In this document: piece after piece, positions 1 through 10,159 of the stretch | Position numbering within the stretch: the first letter of the stretch is position 1 | Layout: each line of letters starts with the position of its first letter | Assembly: GCA_009760885.1 (NCBI GenBank) | Contig: CM019715.1 | Span: 23,277,642 to 23,341,641, forward strand | Length of the DNA stretch: 64,000 bases | Reading direction: 5' to 3' | DNA from: Achatina immaculata | Lineage: Eukaryota > Mollusca > Gastropoda > Stylommatophora > Achatinidae | Notes under the pieces: model-generated | Seen by the model: the letters and a program-made list of their open reading frames with translations, nothing else | Told to the model about the DNA's origin: nothing | Databases searched by the model: none | Position numbers and translations under genes: made by a program

Positions 1-106
1 ATGTCTACATATCTGCTTATCAAGAAAGACTCCCAGTGTGCAATTAAGCAAGAAAGACCCATATAAGTATAACAGAACAGAAAACTATCACAAAGTTAAA
101 ACACAC

Positions 107-384
107 CCCCATCAGGAACTGATCTAGGTCTACAAATGCATCCAAGCTGTCATCCAAAAGCTGGTCTGCCTCAAGGTCTCCTAAAGGATCCAAAATGTCA
201 AAAGAGTCCATCATGTGCTGGTGAATGTTGTCCAACTTAGTTTCTATGTTCACACTGCCCCCATCGATGGACTCGAGAGTGTAACCGTCAGCCTTGAGAT
301 CATCCAATGGATATGGATCCTCCTTCATGAAAGCTGGAGCATTCTGGTTTAGGCTGGTGACGTCAAAGTTGCCACCAGCAAAGC
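107..384 (-). CDS. Left gene, acidic Asp/Leu-rich exon
   Basis: A pyrimidine-rich tract and TTAG acceptor precede position 384. The frame begins GFAGGNFDVTSLNQNAPAF and ends in the acidic DQFLMG region. A possible donor (GGGGTGTG) begins at 106. Otherwise the frame runs to a stop near 44 with hydrophobic residues that look intronic. Confidence 0.5.
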
Positions 385-1555
385 CTAAGGTAAAAACAAA
401 AACCAAGAAAACTGTCAGGAATGAAATGCAAAAAAAAAAAAAACATAAATGTCTGCATTCCATAGAGTCCCCACTAGCATGCGCTATTTGGAAAACAGAC
501 AGAAATGAAGTGATAACTACATGGGGGGGGGGGGGGGGGGGGAGAGAGAGAGAGTGGTGTCGTTTCTATTTTCAAGATAGTAACATAGACAAAAAAATGA
601 AATGTAAAAACTCAATGAAAATATTAAATCTGAAAACTATGAAATATTTAACTTGAAAAATACCTCCTATTCTGCCCTTTAATGTGGAATCTATCAAGAT
701 TGGATGGCAGCTGAACATAGAACCTGTTGGCTGAAGTGTATCTGGATACCTATACATAAGGTGTCTGGTACCCGAGTCTTGAAATACTGTGTTAATTACT
801 TCTAGTATATCAGGTTGCATTAACACTAAAGTCTGACTCGTGATTAAAGCAATGTTGCGAGGTGCTCCTAAGTTCAACAAATGTATAAGTGACTGCTTGG
901 CTCTTCATTATTCGTCTGACTAAACAGTGTAGCTAACAGTTCTGGAAATCTAAACAATCTTAGGCCCGAATGTGGGTTAGCCCGTTTATTGTAATTTCAA
1001 CTGGTGGTGAAATCTTGTAAGGGTTTCCTAAGTTACTATTTATGGAACAATGATGTCATTCTATAAATAAAAACCACATTTTATTGGTTCATACCGTCAC
1101 GTGGCTAGTACGGAAAGGCTCACGCCCATATCTGTAAACAAGACAATCGCCATTTTTGTCCACAAGACATTAATAAAACAAAACATGAGATGGTGCTTAC
1201 CAATGTCAAATAGGCCACTTGTCTTCTGAGGCGAACGTAGAGAAATGCTGGATATCATGGGAGCCAGTTGTTTCATAGCTCGCCTTGATATCCAGCAAAT
1301 CGACTAATTCGTCCAAGGACTGCGGGATCTCTCCCATCCCGTTGTTATAGAAAAAACAATCATCCATGTCCATGCCTTGTCCTAAACCTTTCCCTGCCGA
1401 CGCCTCTGCTGTGGCCGTGGCCGACTGCGTAGTTATCCCCAAACTGTTGATGAACGACAAAGTTTCTTCCTCTGTGTTGTCCAGGATAAATTGCAGGTCT
1501 CTCACTAAATCTTCAGAACTCGCCACGGCGCGCGCCGGCTTTCGTGCTTTGCTTT
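107..1555 (-). CDS. Unrecognised acidic, transcription-factor-like protein, three visible exons (partial gene)
   Basis: Three exons are supported on the minus strand: 1555-1201, about 900 (or 892)-664, and 384-about 107. The exon 2 to exon 3 junction is phase 1 on both sides (donor GAG|GTATTT, acceptor CCTTAG|GC), which argues that both are really coding. The last exon is rich in Asp and Leu (MDSFDILDPLGDLEADQLL, then DDSLDAFVDLDQF), typical of an activation domain and loosely like the acidic N-terminal half of ATF4/CREB2 proteins, but no bZIP or other DNA-binding domain is visible. The first exon encodes another acidic segment (SSEDLVRDLQFILDN) that ends in TGA five bases before an excellent donor (GTAAGC), so its frame cannot continue. 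A different frame of the same exon does continue. The gene may extend beyond the left edge. Coding status is fairly likely, identity unknown. Confidence 0.5.
523..555. repeat. Poly-G (20 nt) followed by (GA)n
   Basis: An uninterrupted run of 20 G is followed by a GA microsatellite, in an intron of the left gene. It could form a G-quadruplex or reflect an assembly weak spot. Confidence 0.9.
664..900 (-). CDS. Left gene, middle exon
   Basis: The open frame (SLIHLLNLGAPRNIALI...) ends at the donor GAG|GTATTT at 663, phase 1. Two acceptors are possible, after 901 (AG|CC) or after 893 (GCAG|TCA). I recognise no domain. It joins the next exon in frame. Confidence 0.45.
1201..1555 (-). CDS. Left gene, exon with two overlapping frames
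   Basis: The acceptor is TTTTACAG at 1556-1563 and the donor GTAAGC begins at 1200. One frame is open from the exon start to a TGA five bases before the donor and gives about 115 acidic residues without an in-frame ATG before the GMDMDD segment. A second frame opens at an ATG (MKQLAPM...) upstream of that TGA. It runs open to the donor and can enter the next exon in phase if the AG|CC acceptor at 901-902 is used. Whether the first frame is an upstream ORF, a separate isoform or a frameshifted main frame cannot be settled here. Confidence 0.45.
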
Positions 1556-1729
1556 CTGTAAAATTATACAGAAAAAAAAACTGTTTTAAAACATAACATA
1601 GCTAAATTACAAACAATACATGACAACTAACACGACCGAAATGAGATAAAAATCAAAAGACACATTCATGTAACTATATCCAAACACGTCCGTACCTATC
1701 AAGATGTTTCTCGTCCTCTTGGTACCTGC

Positions 1730-1830
1730 TAACTGCTGACGTTGTCCGCTGCAAGGCCAGACTTTCGGTGCATGACGTTACTAAATTTAGATGGTGACGT
1801 TGTGCATTTTGACCAATCACTTGCCGGAGT
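1730..1830 (-). promoter_or_regulatory. CRE half-site cluster with CCAAT box upstream of the left gene
   Basis: Three TGACGT motifs (ACGTCA on the gene strand) lie at about 1737, 1772 and 1795, one within CATGACGTTAC. A CCAAT box (GACCAATCAC) follows at about 1811. They lie just upstream of the minus-strand exon that starts at 1555, and a donor-like CTTGATAG|GTACGG at 1696 may end a 5' exon. By family knowledge such sites bind CREB/ATF and NF-Y. That this gene is cAMP- or stress-regulated is inference. Confidence 0.35.
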
Positions 1831-1930
1831 TTAGTCCTTGAATCTATTTTTAATATCACAATGGGACACTGGTCACAATCGCCAGTTTTCATCCCACGCC
1901 GTCTCGAACTAAGCCTAATGTTTACATACA

Positions 1931-2836
1931 CACAGACCTTTACTTACTTAATGAAAGATTGTGTTTATTTTTAATTTATCCAAAGATTATGCTTATTTTA
2001 ATGTATCCACTTTACAACAGTTTTAACGTGCAAGCATAAGTAAATATAAAAAGATAGGGCTCTCAAAACCCGTTTGTTGGGTTCAGCTTCAATTAATTAG
2101 AGATTTTATTTCACCACCCCTGGGGTGGGGGGGAGGGAGGGGAGGAAATGGGGGGGTGTGTTAGAAAAGACCGAGATTAAAAAAAAGGGGGCAGTGTGTG
2201 TAGGGAGGATGTTGATGGAAAACGAAACAGCAAACGAGGACCAGTAATGCCTCCCTTCTTAGCACTTCTCAACCTGATATTGAGAAACCTGTGTCCCTAC
2301 ATAAAGCTCATCCTATTCCATTAAAAGCTGAGAAAATAAGGCAGTAGGTGAGTTATAAATGTACTCATTCATATTTGTTAAATAAACTGGTTTGCTAGCT
2401 TAAGTTTGTAATTGTGTAGTGCATTACCCTAGTTTAATAGGTCACTGTACGAATAGTACATGGGGGAGGGGGAGAGAGCGGATGTGGCTTGGGAGAAAAG
2501 GGGGCGCCACTTCGAACAAGCCTGGGAAACACTGTTGTAGCAGATGCACAAATGTTGATTTATGTGACTATCAACAAAAGCAGCAAGGGCGAAATGATAT
2601 GAACAGCTAAAATAACATCCATTACTTCAATATGATATCAAATGAAGTGCAGAAGTTTGTTTATTCACCTAATGCAGTTGAAGAAAGCTAAAAAAAAATA
2701 TGTATAACAGAGACAATGCAAAGGACTATCGCCGTTAATTGTTAAATAAATAAATATTCCGAAACATAGTAAACAATAGTTAAGTGCAGAAACATAGCTT
2801 TAACACATTATGAAAGTAGTAAATTTGGCAGAATAA
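1931..2836. other. Intergenic sequence, no gene seen
   Basis: AT-rich sequence with short G-rich tracts near 2125 and 2465. I see no conserved coding frame or recognisable repeat. Confidence 0.6.
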
Positions 2837-3110
2837 ATCATCATCATAATCATCTAGTGCTGTCTCTTCACGGAAGGGTTGGCTGCAACGAATCTCCACT
2901 CTGTTCTGTTTCTTGTTTTCGTAGAGCACTCACCCAAGCTGGTTCCTGCCCATCTCTTGCCGTTGTCCGCCATCTATGTTTTTGTTGTCCGTTTATTCTC
3001 TCCCCTTCGATTTCGCTCTCGAGTAAACTTCGACACAGTAACAGTAATAATACGCCCAAAGTATCCCAGCTGTCTTGTTCGATTTTCAGTATCTCTCTTT
3101 TCTAGATAGC
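2837..3110 (-). mobile_element. LINE 3' end (family F), antisense
   Basis: The minus strand reads through a typical LINE C-terminus (QKHRWRTTARDGQEPAWVS, then RNRTEWRFVAANPSVKRQH in another frame) and ends in an (ATG/ATA)n-like tail, seen here as ATCATCATCATAATCATC at 2839-2856. It is broken by frameshifts. The 5' limit is unclear. Confidence 0.5.
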
Positions 3111-3206
3111 TGATCTAGCATTTCTTTCTTTGTTTTCTTTTATGTCGTCTTGATACGTCACATTCCATATTTCAAGGCCTCTATTTTCTTTTCTTTTGAC
3201 TTATTC

Positions 3207-4030
3207 AATGTCCAGGCAATATTAACAACCTTCGGTATGCTGACGACACAGTACTGATAGCTGAGAACCAACAAGACCTGCAAAATCTCTTGAATAAAGT
3301 CGCCAAAGAAAGTGAAAGAAAGGCCTTACTTTGAACATCAAAAAAACAGAGACTATGGTTATATCTAAGAAACAGAATCCACCAGCATGCAGTATTAAAT
3401 TAAACGGAACTGTTCTAAAGCAGGTGCAGAAATTCAAATACCTTGGAGCAGTAATAACTTCAGATGGGAAATGCAGAACAGAAATTAGGAACAGAATAGG
3501 CCAAGCAAAGACTGCATTTCAGAGAATGAGAAACATATTGACCAACACATCCTTATCAATGAATGTTAGAAAACGAGTCCTAAAATGCTATATTGAACCT
3601 ATCTTGTTATATGGAAGTGAATCACGGACAATAGGCAAGTCTGCACAAAAATCATTGGAAGCAGCAGAAATGTGGTTTATTAGAAGAATGTTGCGAATCC
3701 CCTGGACAGCAAAAATAACTAATGAAGAATGTAGGAGAAGAGCTGGAGAGACAAAAAACCTTGTCAGAAAGATAAGAGAGAGACAATGTACTTTCATAGG
3801 ACATGCAATGAGAAGAGGGGGCATTGAAAATATTATAACAACAGGAAAAATAGAAGGAAGAAGATCAAGAGGAAGACCAAGAGAAATGATACTGGACAGT
3901 CTGACGGGATGGTGTGAGAGGAGATCACCAACTGAGCTGATGGCCTGCATGAAGGATCGTGTACTCTGGAGAAGCATAATAGCCAACGCCAGTCGGCACG
4001 GCACATGATGATGATGATGAATGTCCAGGC
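3207..4030. repeat. Target-site duplication pair of the family C copy
   Basis: AATGTCCAGGC occurs at 3207-3217 and 4020-4030, directly abutting the truncated 5' end and the (ATG)n tail. Confidence 0.9.
3218..4019 (+). mobile_element. RTE-like LINE family C, 5'-truncated copy with perfect 11-bp TSD
   Basis: The copy starts inside the reverse transcriptase at its catalytic YADD motif (LRYADDTVLIAEN, about 3232) and runs through the thumb and C-terminal GHAMRRGG...GRRSRGRPREM region to a stop near 4006, ending in an (ATG)n tail. One base is missing near 3328, which splits the frame; the rest is open for 225 residues. AATGTCCAGGC stands at 3207-3217 and again at 4020-4030, a perfect target-site duplication. 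A second copy lies at 45533. Confidence 0.9.
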
Positions 4031-4089
4031 TTCTACACCATAAATGAATATTGAGTATGTGTAACATTGTACAGTACGTAGTCTCAGTT

Positions 4090-4535
4090 GCTGCGATATT
4101 TGTTTTGGTGTTAGGATTTTTTTCTCTTCTTGTTGAAGTTTTTTTTTTCCATTCCTACTCTTCTGTTAATTTACGTTTCACATTTTTCATCTTCTGTTAC
4201 CATGTGTCTCAGATTAAGTCGTTGTCTTAAAGCCGAAAAGTATTTTATATTTCCACATGCAGAAAAATTCTACTGTGTCACATACATGTAGCACCTGCTC
4301 GCATATATGACTCAGAGAAATGTACTAAATCAATAAACCTGACAAGCATATCTTAGGAAAAATGAACCAGTAGCACGCAGTAGCGGGGCTGTTCTAGGCC
4401 CAGAACGGGGGAAAACAAAACTCCAAATACAGATTACTTTATATGCCAGTCATGTATAACTATTAACACTGCATTAGAAGGTTAAGCTATCCAAAATACA
4501 TTGACATAGCGGCTAAGAAAAATAATGACTGCGGT
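4090..4535. other. No gene seen
   Basis: AT-rich sequence without a credible coding frame or a repeat I recognise. Confidence 0.6.
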
Positions 4536-4539
4536 AAAA

Positions 4540-4735
4540 CTGGTTCTAGTAATAAAGTAGATAAAACTGTATAATTCTAGTAATAGAGTAGATAGAATTG
4601 TATGGTTCTAGTAATAAGGTAGATAGAATTGTATGGTTCTAGTAATAAAGTAGATAGAATTGTATGGTTCTAGTAATAAATTAGATAGAATTGTATGGTT
4701 CTAGTAATAAAGTAGATAGAATTGTATGGTTCAGG
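4540..4735. repeat. 31-bp minisatellite, about 6 copies
   Basis: Head-to-tail copies of GGTTCTAGTAATAAAGTAG followed by ATAGAATTGTAT. The first two copies are the most diverged. Confidence 0.9.
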
Positions 4736-4964
4736 TTTACAAAAAAGAAGTAGTGAGGAAAGTGAGCAAGAAACAAGAGTGTCAGAGCGTAAGATGAGCA
4801 AATATAAATTAAGAACATACAACAATCTAATATTTCGAACACAACAGACACAAACGCAAAAAATATAGATGAAAAAAAATTAAACTTTTGTTGGTATCTT
4901 TCTAGTAATAGATAAAGGCACAATGCACTTTGACTGAAGCTGTGCATTTAGTAGTCGGTACAGA

Positions 4965-5237
4965 CGAAGAGTTTACAGAGGCGTCCATAGACTACGCTGG
5001 TTGGGCCATATAGAAAGAATAGAAGAGAACAGACAAATGAAAATTATGTATGCATAGGAGATAAGGGGAAACGAGACCAAGGGGTAGACCAAGACGGAGA
5101 TGGAAAGAACATAGAAGGGAATATAAAAGAAATTGGTGTCACCAGCTAGAGAGAGAAAATTAGGAATAGGGAGGAATGGAGGCGAGCTTTATCTGCACCA
5201 GTGAGCTTTAACGGATCGAACAGAAGAAGAAGTCACC
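4965..5237 (+). mobile_element. LINE 3' end (family E)
   Basis: A degenerate C-terminal LINE segment: LRWLGHIERIEEN, then [13 protein letters not shown] in a shifted frame, ending at (GAA)n. The RGRPRRRW motif also occurs in families A to C. No start or TSD is visible. Confidence 0.55.
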
Positions 5238-5473
5238 GTGACTAACACATTTTGTACAATGTCAGGATCAATAGTTTGCTTGCAAACATGAGCTTGTGAT
5301 CTCTGTATCAGACATAGACATTTTGTAATAAAGAATACAAGTGTTTCTGTCGTAATTAGCAAACTTCTGGCTGGTGTAGTTTGTGTTTTATTATGTTTCT
5401 GTCATAATTAGAGAAGATGTGGTCGCCGTTGATAGCGAGATTTGGGTTGTAGGGAAGATGTGGTAGTCGCTGG

Positions 5474-5512
5474 TAGAAGAAGAAGAAGAAGAAGAAGAAG
5501 AAGAAGAAAAGT
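5474..5512. repeat. (GAA)n microsatellite
   Basis: About twelve AGA/GAA triplets in a row. Confidence 0.9.
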
Positions 5513-6106
5513 TGGATACAGGGCTAATCAAAAGATATATTTTTCTGAAGGAATTCCAACATAATTGAAGCGATGACAGACTTGCATTGAACGTGTTGAA
5601 GATTATGTTGAAAAGTGAAACGCTTCTCCTTAAAACAAAAAGTGGGGGGGGGGGAGGGTTTTAACTCATAGACTTGATACTTGTGAAAAAAAGACAGAGA
5701 AAGGGTTTTAACTCATAGACTCGAGACTTGATTATGCCTGCAACACTGAACAATAAAAACTTCTGACTGGAAATGTACCATTAAGTTCACTAATAGAATA
5801 TTCCACGCTAAAATTGTCTTACAAAAAATGACCCAAAAAAATGCATATATAGATCATGAATATTTCTCAGAAGAATATGAATAGCTTGTAGGAAATCTAA
5901 TGAGATATATTTTAAGAAAGAAAAAGAAAGAAGTGAAATTTAGTTTCAAAATAACATTTATTAGAGTGACTGATTTAATAGGAGAGACACCAGATATTTT
6001 AACACAATATGTGACTAAAATGGTTAAAAAGTTTAGTTTAGACAGTAAAATAGCAGACTGTGAACAAATACAAACTTTTTTTCTTGGGGAGGGGGTTTAA
6101 TAGGGG

Positions 6107-6160
6107 AAAAAGAGAGAGAGAGAGCGAGGGAGAGCGAGAGAGAGAGAGAGAGAGAGAGAA
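6107..6160. repeat. (GA)n microsatellite
   Basis: A GA dinucleotide run lying just before the family A LINE copy. Confidence 0.9.
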
Positions 6161-6185
6161 GGCAGTGTATTAATAATATTCATGC

Positions 6186-7852
6186 AAATTTACAAAGATG
6201 GGCTGAACACTTCCAAGAAATACTCAATCGACCACACCCAAAAGAATTGTTAAACCTTGAAACTGACTTACCAGCCCCACAACTAAATGTCAATCTAGAT
6301 GAAATTAAATTGCATGAAATTGAAACAGCAGTGAATTTAATGGCTAACAACAAAGCTGCAGGTGAAGATGAAATAACAGCCGAGATGCTAAAAGCTATCA
6401 ATAGTGACAACATGAGACAACTACAGAGAATGTTTAACAAGATTTGGAAAGAAGAAAAGGTCCCTTCTAATTGGAAGAAGGGAATCATTGTGAAAATACC
6501 AAAAAAGGGCAACCTTAGTGACTGTAACAACTGGAGAGGAGTAACCTTAATATCAGTTGTGTCAAAAGTATTTTGCAAGGTCATTTTGAATAGACTCAAA
6601 GATATAGTGGATACTGCAATGAGAGAAGAACAAGCAGGATTTCGAAAAGGGAGAAGCTGTCTCGACCAGATCTTTACTCTCAGAATAATACTTGAGGAAC
6701 ATATTGAAAAGTAGAAACCATTAATACTGAATTTCATAGATTTTAAGAAGGCATTTGATAGCATACACAGAGATTCATTATGGAGAATTTTATGTCTATA
6801 TGGAATACCATCTAAAATTGTCAACATCATTAAGGACTTATACAATGGATATGGTTGTGCAGTCAAGACAGAAGAAGGGATGAGTGAATGGTTCCAGATT
6901 GAAACAGGCGTGAAACAAGGATGTATACTGTCTCCTTTACTTTTTGGGATTACAATAGACTTCATAATGAAAAAATGCTGCACAGGTAACACAGGTATTG
7001 ACTGGGTACATGGGACCCAACTAGAAGATCTTGATTTTGCTGATGACATAACTCTTATCAGTAATAATGTGAATTCCATGCAAGAAAAAACAGATAGCCT
7101 ATCTTCACTGGCTAGCAAAATAGGACTTGAAATTAACAAGGACAAAACAAAAATAATGAAAATTCCCATCAATCAAAATGGAAAAATACACATAGAAGGG
7201 ACAGATATTGAAGAAGTCAATCAATTTGCATACCTTGGCAGCTACATAGACCAGGATGGTGACACTAGAAAGGAAGTTAGGATCAGAATTGCAAAAGCAG
7301 CATCAATCTTCAAGAATCTTGAGAACATATGGAATTCAAAGTTATAAGCACAAAAACCAAGTTAAGACTATTCAATTCAAATGTAATATCCACCCTCATT
7401 TATGCATGCGAAAGCTGGAAAACAACTAAAGAAATAGAAAAGAAATTAGACTCTTTTGAAAACAAATGCCTAAGGAAAATACTCGGCATCAAGTGGAATG
7501 AATTCAAGAACAATGCAGAGATAAGACAGATGACTGAACAACAACCAGTCTCACGGGTGATCAGGAAAAGGAGATGGACATATGTTGGCCACTTGATGAG
7601 AAGAAATGATCAGAGAATCCCAAAACAAGCTATCAAGTGGAACACAACAGGCCGAAGAAAAAGGGGCAGACCGCGTGAAACTCTGAAGAGAACATTGTTA
7701 AGAGAGGCCAAGTTAACAGGCATAAAATCCTTTGATGAGGTTGAAAGACTCGCCGAAGACAGGAAAAATTGGCGAACTACTTTGCGAGCCCTATGTGACG
7801 TCTAACGGCACGGGAAGGATATAAGATATAAGATAAGATAAGAAATTTACAA
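6186..7852. repeat. Target-site duplication pair of the family A copy
   Basis: AAATTTACAA is present at 6186-6195 and 7843-7852, next to the truncated 5' end and the ATAAG tail. Confidence 0.85.
6196..7842 (+). mobile_element. RTE-like LINE family A, 1.65-kb truncated copy with 10-bp TSD
   Basis: This is the best preserved LINE in the window. The frame covers most of a reverse transcriptase: fingers ([19 protein letters not shown], about 6496), motif A ([14 protein letters not shown], about 6733), motif B ([13 protein letters not shown], about 6910), motif C with the catalytic pair (FADDIT, about 7036), thumb (FAYLGSYID, about 7228) and the C-terminal GRRKRGRPRETLKRT tail region. It is dead: there is an in-frame TAG at about 6712 and a one-base loss near 7340 compared with the copy at 37545. 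It ends in an ATAAG-type tail after the stop. AAATTTACAA flanks it at 6186-6195 and 7843-7852. The endonuclease domain is missing through 5' truncation; the copy at 36566 shows part of it. Confidence 0.92.
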
Positions 7853-8257
7853 CATGCTATGGACATAAAACCTTCAGACACTGGATTCACAATTACGAAT
7901 GTTATATTATTATTATTTTTAATTGTTATTAAAGTGATGATCAACTGCCTTTCGATAAAGAAATGGTTATAATCAAAATATACAGGCATTTCCACATTTT
8001 TCAAGAGCGGAAAAACTAAAAAAAGCATATTTGCTGACACTGAGTGCAAGAAAATTTTATTTTATTTTATGTGCTTCAGCTGAATTTATTAAACCAGGAG
8101 GAAAGGAATGTGCAACAATCTATCATGCACTATGTAAAAAGATATGGCATTCAGGTATTTGGCCAAAAGAATGGAAAAGAACTGTATTCATACCACTGCC
8201 AAAAAAGGGTAACCTGAAATTGTGCACAAACTACAGAACTATTGCCCTGATTAGTCA

Positions 8258-8856
8258 TTCATTCATTCATTCCTTTGCATGTCCCTTGCGGAACTTTGCC
8301 TCCCAAACAGCACTCCTGTAGGCCTCTCGGTTGTGAGCAAGATGGCCTGCTGCTGCTGCATCCATTTCCAGATCATCAACGATGTCTTGCAGCCATCTTC
8401 GTTTCGGTCTTCCTCTTTTTCTTTTTCCCATTATGTATCCTTCCAATACGGTCTTCTCTAAATTATCATGACGTTTAATGTGGCCAAAATATTTAAAACT
8501 CTCCACTTCTTCCAGTTTATCTTCACTGATACATATTTCAGTTGCCTTGTTTGTTTTGTCAGTTGTCATCACTTTAGTTTTCTTTGCATTAAGATAGAGG
8601 TTCTGCTCTTCGCTGTTCTTGCGGACTGACATAATTAGTTTTTCCATTCCTTCTTGTGTTGTGGACAGCAATACTGTGTCATCAGCATATCTAATCTCTG
8701 GTATTTCATAACCTCCAACTGTTATGGCATCGTAATATTCTTTGTCTACATCTTCTCTAACATTCCTCATTATATTTTCAGTATACAAGTTAAATAAGTA
8801 GGGTGACAATATGCACCCCTGACGGACCCCTTGTTTTATGTCAAACCAAGTAAAAT
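8258..8856 (-). mobile_element. Family B LINE copy, antisense, inserted in another family B copy
   Basis: The minus strand reads from TWFDIKQGVRQGC through YADDTVLLSTT to [12 protein letters not shown] and the (AATG)n tail, which appears as CATTCATTCATTCATTC at 8256. A long internal deletion joins VESFKYF to GHIKRHDN, skipping the thumb between two similar Tyr-Leu/Phe-Gly sites. It splits the plus-strand copy between NYRTIALISH and KILLKIIMGRL. I see no clear TSD. Its last 205 bases nearly match the copy at 16282. Confidence 0.85.
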
Positions 8857-9550
8857 TCTGTTAAAAATCATAATGGGTAGACTTCGTAAGAAAATGGAAG
8901 AAGAAGTAGTCAATATGGTCCAAGCTGGTTTCAGGCAAGGAAGATGATCAAGAGATCATATATTCAATATAAGATTGATGGAGAAGTGCATAGAATTTAA
9001 TGTGAATCTATATCTATCTTTTATAGACTATTCAAAGGCACTTGATTGTGTACAACACCAGAAACGTTGGGAATAATGGGGAAAATTTGGATTTTCAACA
9101 CACTTGATACAATTAGCATCACTGCTGTATCTAGACCAACAGGCAGCAGTAAGAAAAAATGGTGAAACAACTTAGTTTGACATAAAACAAGGGGTCCGTC
9201 AGGGGTGCATATTGTCACCTTACTTATATAACTTGTATACTGAAAATATAATGAGGAATGTTAGAGAAGATGTAGACAAAGAATATTACTATGCCATAAC
9301 AATTTGAGGTTATAAAATACCAACGATTAGATATGCTGATGACACAGTATTACTGTCCACAACACAAAAAGGAATGGAAAAACTAATTATGTCAGTCCGT
9401 AAGAACAGCAAAGAACACAATCTATATCTTAATGCGAAGAAAACTAGATTGATGACAACTGACAAAACAAATAAGGCAGCTGAAATATGTATCAATGAGG
9501 AAAAATTGGAAGAAGTGGAGAGTTTTGAATATCTTGGACCACTACTAACT

Positions 9551-9594
9551 TTGGGAGGCAAAGTTCCGCAAGGGACATGCAAATGAATGAATGA
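9551..9594 (+). mobile_element. 44-nt family B mini-insertion with perfect 10-bp TSD
   Basis: The last 44 nt of a family B element (GAGGCAAAGTTCCGCAAGGG region, ACATGCAA, then AATGAATGA) are flanked by ACTACTAACT at 9541-9550 and 9595-9604. Removing the insert and one TSD copy restores the host frame (GPLLTNNRDT), which confirms an insertion. Confidence 0.9.
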
Positions 9595-10159
9595 ACTACT
9601 AACTAATAATAGAGATACAATGAGGGAAATTAAAAGGAGGATATCTATCGTTCTTCAGAAAGTAAAACAACTAAAGAAGCTATGGAGAGGAACAGACAGA
9701 ACTACAAAAATAAGATTTTTAAAGGTATGCATCTTTCTCATCGCAACATATGCAACATGTGTCATATGACACCTAACAAAACAGCTGAGAAACACATAAA
9801 TGCCGTTGAATGTAAGTGCTACAAAAGAGTTCTTCACATATCATGGATACAAAAAAGGAACAAATATATCCATACTACAAGAAGAAGACTGGCTAGTAAA
9901 GAGGATTAAACAGAGAAAACTTAAATATTTTGGACACGTTAAACGTCATGAAAATTTAGAGAAGACTGTCTTGAAATGGTACATAATGGGAAAAAGAAAG
10001 AGACGAAGACCAAGGCGAAGATGGCTGCAGGACATCGTTGATGATCTGCAAATGGATGCATCAGCAGCAGGCCATCTTGCTCACAACCGGAAGGCTCACA
10101 GAAGTGCTGTTAGAGAGGCAGGGTTCTGCAAGGGACGTGCAAATGAATGAATGTTCCAA

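Larger units (their letters stand above)
8040..10155 (+). mobile_element. RTE-like LINE family B, plus-strand copy broken by two insertions
   Basis: A reverse transcriptase runs from before the fingers (PLPKKGNLKLCTNYRTIAL, about 8195) to the C-terminus ([19 protein letters not shown], about 10007) and the (AATG)n tail at about 10143. Motif A (FIDYSKALDCV), motif B (GVRQGCILSPYLY) and motif C (YADDTV, about 9333) can be read. The frame is interrupted by an antisense insert at about 8258-8856, several stops and frameshifts, and a 44-nt insertion at 9551. No flanking TSD was identified for the whole copy. Confidence 0.85.

Noticed and set aside
1201..1555. Antizyme-type programmed +1 frameshift at the TGA in the left gene
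   Set aside because: The shift site does not resemble the antizyme UCC-UGA context, and the downstream protein has no antizyme features. Alternative start or splicing explains the frames better.
6180..7172. 330-residue minus-strand frame opposite the LINE
   Set aside because: Shadow of the plus-strand reverse transcriptase, which has clear RT motifs.
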